Below, in pieces: positions 42,632 to 50,883 of a DNA stretch of 55,060 nucleotides. The notes under the pieces are model-generated. The model did not search any database. It was not told the origin of the DNA and saw only the letters and a program-made list of their open reading frames with translations. The stretch's first letter is position 1. Every line of letters begins with the position of its first letter. The DNA is from an uncultured Ruminococcus sp. (lineage in GTDB: Bacteria > Bacillota > Clostridia > Oscillospirales > CAG-272). The DNA lies in assembly GCA_902779285.1 (NCBI GenBank), contig CACZAZ010000005.1, positions 1-55,060 of the forward strand, read 5' to 3'. A program made the translations under genes and the position numbers.

Positions 42632-43313
42632 CCGCGAAGGCGAGGAATTCGTCTTCGCAAACGAGTGGGATATTCTGATCCCCGTCGAACTGTGCGAAAC
42701 CCCCGAAGCGGGACTGACCGTGACCGTGATCCCGCGGCTGAAGAAGCTCGGACGCGAATTTGTAAGGAAATTTGCGGACCGCCCCTTTTCCCGCGAGGCG
42801 CTGGAATGGCTCAGGACCGGGATCGCCGGGGTGAGCGCGGACTGGGGCTATCCCGTCGGGCGTCACTCGGTGCGGCATTGCCGGATCTTCCGCTTTCCCG
42901 AGGGGGAGACGCCGCGCGAGCCGCTCCCCGGCGGGCGCGTGCTGACCGAAGCCGACGAGGAGATCAACGAAACGACTTTCGATATCGCGGAGAGCGTCCG
43001 CGACGGGCGGCTCTGTTTCGGGCAGGAGGTCGGCGGGAGGATCGCGTCGGTCGCCGTGACCCACGCCTCGCCCGACGAACGCGAGAGGGGCGGGACGCTG
43101 GAGATCGGGATCGAGACCGTCCCACGGGCGCGTTTGCGCGGCTACGCGGCGTCGTGCCTTCTCGGACTGACCCGAATGATCCTCGATCACGGGCTGATCC
43201 CCGAATATCGCTGCACCTGTTCCAACGCGGCGTCGGCAAAGGTCGCGCGGGCGGCGGGATACGTACAGATCGGGGAGGCGTGTTCGTTCGTTCTGCGGAG
43301 AGCGGGACGGTAA
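42618..43313 (+). CDS. GNAT-like N-acetyltransferase
   Basis: A 231-residue protein whose second half resembles GNAT acetyltransferases: IASVAVTHASPDER, GTLEIGIETVPRARLRGYAA, SCLLGLTRMILDHGLIPEYR and SNAASAKVARAAGYVQIG fit the beta4/alpha3 CoA-binding and terminal motifs. The first ~110 residues are variable. It starts with GTG at 42618, preceded by AAGGAGG, and overlaps the HAD gene by 14 bases, so it is translationally coupled. The acceptor is unknown. Confidence 0.8.
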   Translation: MLKLDREGEEFVFANEWDILIPVELCETPEAGLTVTVIPRLKKLGREFVRKFADRPFSREALEWLRTGIAGVSADWGYPVGRHSVRHCRIFRFPEGETPREPLPGGRVLTEADEEINETTFDIAESVRDGRLCFGQEVGGRIASVAVTHASPDERERGGTLEIGIETVPRARLRGYAASCLLGLTRMILDHGLIPEYRCTCSNAASAKVARAAGYVQIGEACSFVLRRAGR

Positions 43314-43351
43314 GCAAATAAAACTTTACAAACCGAAAGGAGGGGAACAGT

Positions 43352-45109
43352 ATGGCGTTCGACGCGGGGATGCTTCGCGCGGTGCTTCGCGAGATCAATC
43401 GGGAGACTGGCGAAGGCGCGAAACTCGAAAAGATCTATCAGCCGGCGCGCGACGAAGTGACGCTGACCCTCCGGATGGGGAAGAATATCCGGCGGCTGGT
43501 CATCAACGCCGGGACCTCCTCTCCCAGGGTATGCCTTTCGGATCTGTCCCGCGAGAATCCGACGGTCGCGCCCATGTTCTGTATGCTGCTCCGCAAACAC
43601 CTTGCCGGGGCGCGGCTGCTCCGCTGCGAGCAGATCGGGTTCGAGCGGGCGGCGCGGTTCGTGTTCGCGGGCTACGACGAGATGGGCTACGCGACCGAGA
43701 AGTCGCTTATCGCGGAGGTGATGGGGAAGTACAGCAACTTGATGCTCCTCGACGCCTCCGACAAGATCGCGGCGGTTTTGCGCCCGGTCGATTTCACCAC
43801 CAGCCGCCTGCGGCAGGTATTGCCCGGGATGACGTACGAACTGCCCCCTCCGCAGGGAAAGGCGTCCCCGATCGGGGAGACGAGGGAGGGGTTTTTCGCA
43901 AAATACGAGGCGTATCCCCCGGAACTGCCGCTTGATAAGTTCATTCTGTCTACCTATCTCGGCACGTCAAGACAGGTCGCGCAACAGATCGCGTTCCTTG
44001 CCGGGGGTCCCGACGCGCTCTGCCGGGACGTGACCGCGGACGCGGTGTGGGCGGTCTTTTCCAAGTGGTTTGCCGATCTCGACGCGGGGCGGGTGACCCC
44101 GACCCTGGTGCTTTCCCCCGACGGAACGCCGGTCGATTTCGCCTACGCGCCCGAGACCTATCGCGGGGCGGGGTACGAAAACAGGGTCTGTCCCGATTTC
44201 GCGGGGCTATTCGACGCGTTCTTTGCCGAGCGCGACCGGATCGAGCGTACGCGGCAGCGGGCGCAGGACCTGATCCGTCTGCTCTCGGCGGCGAAGGGGC
44301 GGCTCGTGCGGAAACTCGACGCGCAGACGGCGGAACTTGCCGACACCGCGAAGGGGGAGGAGTACCGCCGGACGGGGGACCTGATCATAGCGAATCTTTA
44401 TCGGCTCCGGCGCGGGGATCGGATCGCGTCGCTCTACGACTATACGCTCGACCCGCCCGCGGAGGTGACGGTCGAACTCGATCCGCGCCTCTCGCCGTCC
44501 GACAACGCCGAGCGCTTCTACAAGCACTATCGCAAATCCAAAACCGCAAAAGCGGTTTTGAGTGAGCAGATCGAACGCTGCCGCGCGGAGATCGAGTATC
44601 TCGATTCGGTGGAGAGTTTTCTCGACCGTGCGGAGACCGAGCAGGACCTTGCGGATATCCGCGACGAACTTTATCGCGCCGGGTACGCGTCGCGGATGAA
44701 GAATTACGCCCCCGCGAAACAGAACAAGCCGTCGAAACCCACCGAGACGGTGACGCCGGGCGGGTACCGGGTGCTGATCGGGCGGAACAATCTGCAGAAC
44801 GACCGCCTGACTTTCAAGGTGGCGGCGCGGGGCGATCTCTGGTTCCACGCGAAGGGGGTGCCGGGGTCGCACGTGATCCTGCTCTGCGACGGGGCGGAGC
44901 CCTCCGCAGAGGATTATACCTTCGCGGCGTCGCTCGCGGCGGGTTACTCGAAAGCCAATGCCGCCGGGGGCGCGACCGTCCCGGTGGACTATACCCGCGT
45001 GTGCAACGTGAAGAAGCCCGCGGGGGCGAGACCGGGGTTTGTGATCTATAAGACCAATTATACGGCGTACGTTCTGCCGAGGAGGATCGGAGAATGGGAA
45101 AAGGGTTGA
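43352..45109 (+). CDS. rqcH: RqcH/NFACT ribosome quality control protein
   Basis: A 585-residue NFACT-family protein. In Bacillus, RqcH binds split 50S subunits with stalled peptidyl-tRNA and adds alanine tails. Domains: NFACT-N (residues 1-~200, MAFDAGMLRAVLREI), helix-hairpin-helix and long coiled coil (~270-430, DNAERFYKHYRKSKTA), and NFACT-R (~460-575, VLIGRNNLQNDRLTFKVAAR, DLWFHAKGVPGSHVIL). At the position of the functional Asp-Arg pair of the family I read Glu98-Arg99 (EQIGFERAARF). RBS GGAGG. It overlaps mnmM by 16 bases. Confidence 0.93.
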   Translation: MAFDAGMLRAVLREINRETGEGAKLEKIYQPARDEVTLTLRMGKNIRRLVINAGTSSPRVCLSDLSRENPTVAPMFCMLLRKHLAGARLLRCEQIGFERAARFVFAGYDEMGYATEKSLIAEVMGKYSNLMLLDASDKIAAVLRPVDFTTSRLRQVLPGMTYELPPPQGKASPIGETREGFFAKYEAYPPELPLDKFILSTYLGTSRQVAQQIAFLAGGPDALCRDVTADAVWAVFSKWFADLDAGRVTPTLVLSPDGTPVDFAYAPETYRGAGYENRVCPDFAGLFDAFFAERDRIERTRQRAQDLIRLLSAAKGRLVRKLDAQTAELADTAKGEEYRRTGDLIIANLYRLRRGDRIASLYDYTLDPPAEVTVELDPRLSPSDNAERFYKHYRKSKTAKAVLSEQIERCRAEIEYLDSVESFLDRAETEQDLADIRDELYRAGYASRMKNYAPAKQNKPSKPTETVTPGGYRVLIGRNNLQNDRLTFKVAARGDLWFHAKGVPGSHVILLCDGAEPSAEDYTFAASLAAGYSKANAAGGATVPVDYTRVCNVKKPAGARPGFVIYKTNYTAYVLPRRIGEWEKG

Positions 45110-45669
45110 ACAATATGGTGGATCTTCTCGAATTGCAGAAGCGGTTTATCCTCGCGCACCTTCGCCCGGGGGACGTCGCGGTTGACTGCACGATGGGGAA
45201 CGGGAACGATACCGCGTTCCTCTCGCAAACCGTCGGGGAAATGGGGCGCGTCTACGCCTTCGATATCCAGGAGGCGGCGCTCGAATCGACCCGCGCGCAC
45301 CTTGCGGAACTCGGCTGCCCGGAGAATTATACGCTGATCCACGCCTCGCATCACAGGATCCTCGAATTCGTGAAGGAAAACCCGAAAGCGGTGATGTTCA
45401 ATCTCGGGTATCTGCCGGGGAGTGGGAAGAAGCAGGTGACCACCATGCGCGAGACGACGATGGAGGCGGTACGGGGCGCCGTCGAACTGCTCGATCACGA
45501 CGGGATCCTCTTGGTCGCGATCTATCCGGGCCACGAGGAGGGTCGGCTCGAGGGCGAGATGCTCGGAGAGTACTTCGCCTCCCTCGACCGTCACAAGATC
45601 TGCTGCTCGTGCTTCAAGATCGTCAACTCTCCCACGTCGCCGTATTTTTACATTGTGGAGAAAAAATAA
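45094..45669 (+). CDS. mnmM: tRNA 5-aminomethyl-2-thiouridine methyltransferase-like protein (MnmM/YtqB family)
   Basis: A 191-residue class I SAM methyltransferase of the YtqB group. VAVDCTMGNGNDTAFLSQTV is the characteristic SAM loop, VYAFDIQEAALESTRAHL the second, and VMFNLGYLPGSGK the catalytic motif IV with the typical NLGYLPG. YtqB/MnmM completes mnm5s2U in the wobble position of some tRNAs in Gram-positive bacteria. It starts inside the end of rqcH with GGAGG from the rqcH reading frame. Length fits the family (~190). Confidence 0.9.
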   Translation: MGKGLNNMVDLLELQKRFILAHLRPGDVAVDCTMGNGNDTAFLSQTVGEMGRVYAFDIQEAALESTRAHLAELGCPENYTLIHASHHRILEFVKENPKAVMFNLGYLPGSGKKQVTTMRETTMEAVRGAVELLDHDGILLVAIYPGHEEGRLEGEMLGEYFASLDRHKICCSCFKIVNSPTSPYFYIVEKK

Positions 45670-45795
45670 GGAACGACGGGGGACGCCCTGCGGGGGAACG
45701 GGAGTTTTTCCCACTTTCTTTCGGGGCACGACCGCATCCCCCGCGCGGGCGTGGTAAGGAAAGTGGGGCAAAGAACTCTATAAAGAATAATAAAA

Positions 45796-45833
45796 GCAAA
45801 ACGGCGAGCCCCTGCGGACTCTCGCCGTTTTGC
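45796..45833. terminator. Hairpin after mnmM
   Basis: GCAAAACGGCGAG pairs with CTCGCCGTTTTGC. The T-rich tail is on the minus side, so as a plus-strand terminator it is weaker. An imperfect inverted repeat (CCCACTTTCTT/AAGGAAAGTGGG) lies before it at about 45710-45770. Confidence 0.6.
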
Positions 45834-45879
45834 GGTTCTATAGCCCGGACTTCAAAGATTGTTTTTGCCTTTGGTAATG

Positions 45880-45978
45880 AATCACGTCGCGCTTGCGCGA
45901 CAATTCATGCAAACGCAGTTTGCAATTCACGCGACCGAAGGGAGCAATTCACGCGGGCTTGCCCGCAATTCATCGCGT
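45880..45978. repeat. Mini-hairpin array 2 (AATTCAY spacer)
   Basis: The spacer AATTCAT or AATTCAC alternates with small hairpins of unrelated sequence, each unit 21-22 bp: GTCGCG-CTTG-CGCGAC, GCAAAC-GCA-GTTTGC, GCGACC-GAA-GGGAGC (needs tandem G-A pairs), GCGGGC-TT-GCCCGC. It lies between mnmM and the rplJ promoter. There is no open frame and no constant repeat long enough for CRISPR. Confidence 0.8.
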
Positions 45979-46042
45979 ACCGCCCCGAGCCCTCGCAGCA
46001 TCGGCTTTTTTCCATATAAATTAAAATAATCCGAAAAACCTC

Positions 46043-46071
46043 TTGACAAACCCGGCGCGGTACGCTATAAT
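46043..46071 (+). promoter_or_regulatory. Consensus promoter of rplJ-rplL
   Basis: TTGACA, 17-bp spacer, TATAAT; transcription should start near 46078. Confidence 0.93.
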
Positions 46072-46077
46072 AATGCC

Positions 46078-46236
46078 CGTTCCTAAGACAGCAGGTTACA
46101 GTAAAAGCGAAAGCCACCCTGCCGAGGAGAGAAGAATTGACCTGTCGAAACGACGTTTTCGGATCATTCGTCCTTTCCCGTCTTGTGGGGAAAGGATTTT
46201 TTCTTTTCTTCCCTCTTAGCGAATAATCCATACGGA
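46078..46236 (+). promoter_or_regulatory. Ribosomal protein L10 leader with attenuator
   Basis: The leader has the marks of the Firmicutes L10 leader: CCTAAGACAGCAGGT near its start and CCTGCCGAGG ~50 nt later, forming the element that mimics the 23S rRNA L10 site. A terminator hairpin (TCCTTTCCC at 46171-46179 with GGGGAAAGGA at 46187-46196) plus seven T lies before the ribosome binding site. Binding of L10(L12)4 is expected to promote termination, giving autogenous control. Confidence 0.9.
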
Positions 46237-46246
46237 GGTGAACTCA

Positions 46247-46771
46247 ATGCCCAGTCAGAAGATCCTGGAATCCAAGCAGGAGATCGTCCGGAATCTTGCC
46301 GAGAAGATCCGCGGCAGCGCCGCAGGCGTTCTCGTCAAGTACGAGGGGATCACGGTCGAGGATGACACGAAGCTTCGTGCCGCTCTCCGCGCCGCAGGCG
46401 TGGAATACTGCGTCATGAAGAATTCGCTCACCGGCCGCGCCTGTGAGGAAGTCGGATACGGCGATTTGAAGCAGTATCTGGTGGGAATGACCGCGATCGC
46501 GCTCTCCGAGAAAGATCCGGTCGCGCCCGCAAAAATCATCAAGGAGTATGCCGACAAGATCGAAACCTTTGAGATCAAAGCAGGTTTCGTGGACGGCGGT
46601 CTGCTTGATGCCGCAGGGGTCGGCACCCTTGCAAACATCCCGTCGAAGGAGACGCTGATCGCGAAGATGCTCGGGTCCATGATGGCTCCGCTCTACTCGT
46701 TCGCGCGCGTTCTTCAGGCAAAGATCGACAAAGACGGCGGCGCTCCCGCCGAAGCCGCGGCAGAGGCTTGA
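46247..46771 (+). CDS. rplJ: Ribosomal protein L10
   Basis: A 174-residue large-subunit protein forming the base of the L7/L12 stalk. SQKILESKQEIVRNLAEKIR, VLVKYEGITVEDDTKLRAAL and CVMKNSLTGRACEE are typical of the rRNA-binding domain; the end LGSMMAPLYSFARVLQAKID is the helix that binds L12 dimers. The start is the ATG at 46247 (GGAGG 8 nt upstream), not the GTG nine bases earlier that lies on the ribosome binding site. rplL follows after 45 nt. Confidence 0.97.
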   Translation: MPSQKILESKQEIVRNLAEKIRGSAAGVLVKYEGITVEDDTKLRAALRAAGVEYCVMKNSLTGRACEEVGYGDLKQYLVGMTAIALSEKDPVAPAKIIKEYADKIETFEIKAGFVDGGLLDAAGVGTLANIPSKETLIAKMLGSMMAPLYSFARVLQAKIDKDGGAPAEAAAEA

Positions 46772-46816
46772 TCTGCTCAACACATCTGAAAAGAAAGAAT
46801 ACGGAGGAATCTATCA

Positions 46817-47197
46817 ATGGCTACCGAAAAGACCACCCAGATCCTTGACCTTGTGAAAGGTCTCACCATTCTCGAACTTGCCGACCTCGTGAAGGCGCTC
46901 GAAGAGGAGTTCGGCGTTTCCGCCGCTCCCGTCGCCGTTGCCGGTGCTGCCGGCGCCGCTCCCGCCGCCGCTGCTGCGGAAGAGAAGACCGAGTTCGACG
47001 TCATCCTTGCCAGCTTCGGCGACAAGAAGCTCGACGTCATCAAAGCCGTTCGCGGCATTACCGGTCTCGGCCTGAAAGAGGCGAAGGACCTCGTCGAAGC
47101 CGCTCCGAAGGCGATCAAAGAGGGCGTTTCCAAAGAGGAAGCCGACAAGGTTGCCGAGGAACTCAAGGCTGCCGGCGCGACCGTCGAGATCAAGTAA
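46817..47197 (+). CDS. rplL: Ribosomal protein L7/L12
   Basis: A 126-residue stalk protein that recruits translation factors. The dimerising N domain ([20 protein letters not shown]), a flexible Ala-rich hinge and the globular C domain ([40 protein letters not shown]) are all present at normal length. GGAGG precedes the ATG. A strong terminator ends the operon. Confidence 0.98.
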   Translation: MATEKTTQILDLVKGLTILELADLVKALEEEFGVSAAPVAVAGAAGAAPAAAAAEEKTEFDVILASFGDKKLDVIKAVRGITGLGLKEAKDLVEAAPKAIKEGVSKEEADKVAEELKAAGATVEIK

Positions 47198-47210
47198 TTT
47201 TCCGAACGGA

Positions 47211-47256
47211 AAAAAGAAAGACAGGGTACACAAGAGCCCTGTCTTTTCTTTTTTTG
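47211..47256. terminator. Bidirectional terminator after rplL
   Basis: AAAGAAAGACAGGG pairs with CCCTGTCTTTTCTTT; T runs follow in both directions, serving rplL and the convergent membrane protein gene. Confidence 0.92.
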
Positions 47257-47260
47257 CGGA

Positions 47261-48016
47261 TTATGGAATATCGTTTTCGCCGCCGTCAGAGGGGGCGGGG
47301 ACTTCGCTTTGCTTTTGCAAAACGACGCCGGTCGCGACCAAATGCGCACCTTCGTATAGCCGGAAGGTCTCGCCCGGGGCGGGATCAAACGGCATTTCTT
47401 CCGAAAACGGACGGATCGTCGCAAGGGTTTCGCGTTCTCCGGTCTGCTCTTTGACGCGAACGTCGACGCTCCACGCGTTCTCCGGATCCAACGCCTCATC
47501 GCCGAAACAGACGATCGGGTAGTATCCTTTTTCGGTTTTGGGGAGCGTTTTTCTCCCGCACTCGTCGGGGGAGAGCCAGTCGATCTTTGCGTCGGCGGAA
47601 CGGAGCGCCTGATAAACGTCGGCAAGGTATTGCCGCAACTGCGCGCAGTTCGGGACGTCGTAGATGCCGAACGGGTATTCTCCTATCCGCAGATCGCAGG
47701 TGTTCTTCGCCTGTTGGCGGGGGCTCTGCTTGAAATGATAGTCCTCAAAGCACAGGTCGTCGATACGGTATTGGTATTTGTCGTATCCGTTCGTTAAGAT
47801 CAGCACGTGGTTTTCAAAATCCAACAGCCAGATGACTTTTTTCCGCACGACGATCAAAACGATCAGTATACAGAACAAAACGATCCCTTCTAAAAAAAGG
47901 CAGGTCGCAAGATTGTTCAGAAGCCCGAGCAACGCCAGTAACCCCATTCCGAGGTATGCAAGCAGCGCGATCTGCGTGACTTTGCGGCTACTCGATTGGG
48001 TATGATACCGTTTCAT
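47261..48016 (-). CDS. Membrane protein of unknown function
   Basis: A 251-residue protein with two adjacent hydrophobic helices near the N terminus (IALLAYLGMGLLALLGLLNN and FLEGIVLFCILIVLIVVRKK) and a soluble C-terminal part. The region after the helices (DFENHVLILTNGYDKYQYRI) looks like a small PH-type strand set. The last ~65 residues (PGETFRLYEGAHLVATGVVL) vaguely resemble an EF-Tu-like beta barrel; this is only a pattern impression. The ATG at 48016 has GGAAGG upstream. It is the second gene of a two-gene unit, 23 nt after the CxxC protein gene. Confidence 0.75.
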   Translation of the reverse strand: MKRYHTQSSSRKVTQIALLAYLGMGLLALLGLLNNLATCLFLEGIVLFCILIVLIVVRKKVIWLLDFENHVLILTNGYDKYQYRIDDLCFEDYHFKQSPRQQAKNTCDLRIGEYPFGIYDVPNCAQLRQYLADVYQALRSADAKIDWLSPDECGRKTLPKTEKGYYPIVCFGDEALDPENAWSVDVRVKEQTGERETLATIRPFSEEMPFDPAPGETFRLYEGAHLVATGVVLQKQSEVPAPSDGGENDIP

Positions 48017-48039
48017 ACGGTTGTTTCCTTCCTTTTCAA

Positions 48040-48270
48040 TCACTTCCTGTGTTTGGCGCACTGTTCGCAGAAGCCGTTTTCATCGAGTGTCTGCGGTTTG
48101 AAGTATTTTTTGACGTAATACGCCGCGAGGTTCCATTCGGTTTCGCCGATATGTTCCGGCATCGCGGGATCGTAGCCCTTGGTGTGACAGCCGTTGCACT
48201 CGTTGATCCACTTTTTCAGGTGCGGGAACGCTTGGATATACTCTTCGCCCTCATTTTTTCCGTGCTGCAT
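48040..48270 (-). CDS. Small CxxC zinc-ribbon-like protein
   Basis: A 76-residue protein with two cysteine pairs (ECNGCHTKGYD and FCEQCAKHRK) at a spacing that suits one zinc site. Between them lies an aromatic helix (TEWNLAAYYVKKYFKP). I do not recognise a named family. The ATG at 48270 has AAGGAG upstream; the open frame before it crosses the promoter. It leads the unit with the membrane protein gene. Confidence 0.75.
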   Translation of the reverse strand: MQHGKNEGEEYIQAFPHLKKWINECNGCHTKGYDPAMPEHIGETEWNLAAYYVKKYFKPQTLDENGFCEQCAKHRK

Positions 48271-48313
48271 AGTTTTCCTGCTCCTTCCTTGGGTAAAAAC
48301 GGGTTCTTCCTTT

Positions 48314-48342
48314 ATTATACCGACGGTTCCCGTTTCTGTCAA
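48314..48342 (-). promoter_or_regulatory. Consensus promoter of the CxxC/membrane protein genes
   Basis: Minus strand TTGACA, 17-bp spacer, TATAAT, 44 nt before the start. Confidence 0.92.
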
Positions 48343-48370
48343 GTTCTGCGTCTCTCCCGCGCCCTCGTTC

Positions 48371-48474
48371 CTTCACTTTTCCGCTTGTGGGAAAACTTCA
48401 CTCGGCGCCGGCGCCGTCTTCACTTTGCCGCAGGCAAAACTTCACTTCGCGGGGCGCCCGCGCGCCGCGAAACC
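48371..48474. repeat. Mini-hairpin array 3 (CTTCACT spacer)
   Basis: CTTCACT occurs at 48371, 48396, 48418 and 48440, each followed by a different small palindrome: TTTTCC-GCTTGT-GGGAAAA, GGCGCCGGCGCC, TTTGCC-GCA-GGCAAA, and TTCGCGG...CCGCGAA. Unit lengths are 25, 22 and 22 bp. It lies between two divergent genes, upstream of both promoters. Confidence 0.8.
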
Positions 48475-48533
48475 TCGTTCTAAAACAGGGGGGCGGTGCA
48501 TAGAATATACCAAATTACCGAAGGAGAAGCGAT

Positions 48534-50087
48534 ATGGAAAAGGGAATCTACAAGGGTTTTCACGGGGTGAAGGATATGGCGCCCGGGGTCGTGCGCGGGG
48601 AGTGCGTGATCGACGTGACGCTCCCCGACTACGAGCCCGAGATCCGCAGGATCTTTGGGGCGTCGGCGTATGCGCAGCCGACGGGGAAGTACCTTTCCGG
48701 GGGAAAAGCCGAGTTTGCCGGGACGGTCCGGCACGTCGTCTACTGCGCGAACGCCGACGGGGGCGTGTCGGTCCTGCCGCTGTCGGGGGACTACCTGTTC
48801 TCGTTCCCCGCGCCCGACGGGGGAGAGCCGACGCTTTTGCCCGTGGTCCCGGACGCGCCGATTTGCCGTCTGATCGGTCCGCGCCGTCTTTCGATCCGCA
48901 CCCCGCTGTCGGCTACGGCTCGCTGCTACGCGCCGAGGGAGAGTTCGTCCGCCCTGCCGACGCTGACCGCCGACCCCGACGTGATCTCCCTGATCCACCC
49001 GGTCGGAACACACCGCGCCGAGACGGTCTCGCTCCGCGACGTGCGGGTGGGGGACGTGATCCGGACGGACGGGGAGGCAAAGGTGCTTTCGTGCGAGGCG
49101 TCGGCGTGCGTGCGCGAGGTAAACCCGACCCCGCATGGGGTGGAGGTAAGGGGCGACGTTCCGCTCGTTCTGAAACTCGACAGAGGCGACGGCGTACCCT
49201 CGGAGGTGCGGCGGAAGATCCCGTTTTCCGAGGTCGTCCCGCTTGAGGGAGAGTTCCTTGACGGCGGGAGCGCGTCGGCGTGGGCGTGCGTCACGTCGTG
49301 CGACGTATCCCCCTCGGGCGGGGAGCCGGCGAGCGAGATCTCGGTCGATCTGACGCTGGATCTTATTGCCGAGGTCACTTTTCCCGTCGAGGAGGAGGCG
49401 CTGGTCGACCTGTTCTCGCTGAAAGAGCCGACCGCCGTTCGGACCGAGCGGATCGGGGTGACCGACGTTTGCTTCTGCGGGGGCGGGGTCTATACGCTCG
49501 AGGGCGCGGCAGAGCGCAGCGAGTGCAACTGCGAGGACGCGATGACGGTGCTCGGAGAGTCCGCCGCCGTTTCGGTCGAGTCCGCGTCGGTCGGGGAGGA
49601 CGGGGCGACCGTTGCGGGCGAATGCCGGGTCTTCGCGGCGGTCGGCTCTCCCTCGGGCGACGGGGAGACGGTCTACACGGCGGCGAACTTCCGCTTCCCG
49701 TATTCCGTGACGGTCCCGGTCCCCGCCGAATGCCGCGCCGCCCCAAAGGTCGACGCGACGGCGATCCCGGTCTCGGTGACGGTGAAACTCGACGCCGCGC
49801 GGCTGCTCGCGTCTGTCGAGTGCGCGTTCACCGTCCGTCTCTCGGGCGAGGGGGAAGTAACGGTGGTCAGAGACGTCGAGCGAGGTGAGGGCGAGTACCC
49901 GGAACGGGCGCCGGGGGAGATCGTCGCGGTCTATCCCGAAGGGGGAGAAACGCTCTGGGACGTCGCCGTTCGCTACGGCGTTTCGCCCGATTCGGTCGCG
50001 GAAACGAACGGTTTGCCCGAGACGGCGAAAGCCGAGCCCGACGCGCAAAACTCGCTCGACGGGGTGGTTCGGCTGCTGATCGGGTGA
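48534..50087 (+). CDS. SPOCS (DUF3794) and LysM domain protein, SipL-like
   Basis: A 517-residue protein. The N-terminal ~130 residues (DVTLPDYEPEIRRIFGASAY) and a second and third unit (RDVRVGDVIRTDGEAKVLSC; DAMTVLGESAAVSVESASVG region) match the SPOCS/DUF3794 fold. The C terminus is a LysM domain (EIVAVYPEGGETLWDVAVRY...VAETNGLPE). SipL of Clostridioides, with this layout, ties coat morphogenetic protein SpoIVA to the forespore. This is the window's best evidence for a sporulation-capable ancestry. GGAG precedes the ATG. A weak TTCTAA-N17-TAGAAT promoter lies at 48478-48506. The exact role is inferred. Confidence 0.85.
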   Translation: MEKGIYKGFHGVKDMAPGVVRGECVIDVTLPDYEPEIRRIFGASAYAQPTGKYLSGGKAEFAGTVRHVVYCANADGGVSVLPLSGDYLFSFPAPDGGEPTLLPVVPDAPICRLIGPRRLSIRTPLSATARCYAPRESSSALPTLTADPDVISLIHPVGTHRAETVSLRDVRVGDVIRTDGEAKVLSCEASACVREVNPTPHGVEVRGDVPLVLKLDRGDGVPSEVRRKIPFSEVVPLEGEFLDGGSASAWACVTSCDVSPSGGEPASEISVDLTLDLIAEVTFPVEEEALVDLFSLKEPTAVRTERIGVTDVCFCGGGVYTLEGAAERSECNCEDAMTVLGESAAVSVESASVGEDGATVAGECRVFAAVGSPSGDGETVYTAANFRFPYSVTVPVPAECRAAPKVDATAIPVSVTVKLDAARLLASVECAFTVRLSGEGEVTVVRDVERGEGEYPERAPGEIVAVYPEGGETLWDVAVRYGVSPDSVAETNGLPETAKAEPDAQNSLDGVVRLLIG

Positions 50088-50104
50088 GGCGCCCGAAAAA
50101 AGTC

Positions 50105-50141
50105 TGCAAGGGGAGTCATTTTCCCCTTGCATTTCTTTTAT
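50105..50141 (+). terminator. Terminator of the SPOCS/LysM gene
   Basis: TGCAAGGGGA pairs with TCCCCTTGCA and is followed by TTTCTTTTA. Confidence 0.9.
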
Positions 50142-50155
50142 TGATATTGTATAAT
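50127..50155 (+). promoter_or_regulatory. Promoter of the DUF6062-ATPase genes
   Basis: TTGCAT, 17-bp spacer, TATAAT. The -35 box lies within the descending arm of the preceding terminator. Confidence 0.8.
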
Positions 50156-50240
50156 TGTATTATGAAATAGAATGCGCGAGCTATACGCTCGCGGGCGCGT
50201 ACCCGTGAGCGGGCGCGAAAACGAACAAGGAGGGCAAGCG

Positions 50241-50883
50241 ATGGAACGGATCTACACCATCCCGGTCAACGAGGCGTTCGACGACTCGCGGGATCATCCC
50301 GAATGCGGCTGCCCTCTTCCGCGTGCGCACCAACCGCGAGGGGTTTTGCCCGGGTCATTTTACCGCGATGCTGAAGCGCAAGAACCGGCTCGGACTGGCT
50401 TTGATGCTCGAAAGCCATCTCGCGGAACTCGCCCCGGCGGTTTTCCCCCGCGGGCTGGCGGCTCTCGGAGGGAGAGAAAAGACGGTCGCGCGGCTCGCGG
50501 AACTCGAAAAAGATTGCTACGTCTGCTCGCGGATCGAGTTCAGTTTGTCGCGGATGATCGAGACGGTGATCCTCCTTTACGAGGAGGACGGGTCCTTCCG
50601 CGAGAAGTTCCGTTCGCAGCCGCATTTCTGCCTGCCGCACTACCGCCGCCTGCTCTCGGTCGCGCGGGATCGGCTCGGCAAAAAGGCGCGGGCGGAGTTC
50701 AACCGCGAGATCGGGGAAGTCGAACAAAGATGGTTCGCGGCGCTCTCGGACGACGTGTCGGCGTTCTGCCGTTCGTTTGATTACCGCGTCGAGGAACCGC
50801 TGACCGAGGAACAGAAAACGGCGGTCGAACGCGCCGTCAAAGGATTATCCGGGCTGGAAGGAAGAGAGGTCAAACCGTGCTGA
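50241..50883 (+). pseudogene. DUF6062-family gene with internal deletion and frameshift
   Basis: Translation starts well (AGGAGG, ATG at 50241, MERIYTIPVNEAFDDSRDHP) and matches the N terminus of DUF6062 proteins, including the CPL that begins a Cys motif. After ~50318 this frame becomes nonsense, and the family sequence resumes in the +1 frame (RTNREGFCPGHF, GLALMLESHLAEL, CYVCSRIEFSLSRMIETVIL, SQPHFCLPHYRRLL, AFCRSFDYR) to the stop at 50883. The family normally has ~35 more residues between these points (the rest of the Cys motif, an LG..MME segment). So a deletion not divisible by three joined them. Either a real pseudogene, or a collapsed sequence. A GTG at 50323 could start a truncated product. 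Confidence 0.8.

Noticed and set aside
46238-46249. GTG at 46238 as the rplJ start
   Set aside because: It overlaps the GGAGG site; the ATG at 46247 has correct spacing and matches L10 length.
45880-48474. Regularly spaced repeats as a CRISPR array
   Set aside because: The constant part is only 7 bases and the variable part is self-complementary, not unique spacer sequence; no cas gene is present.
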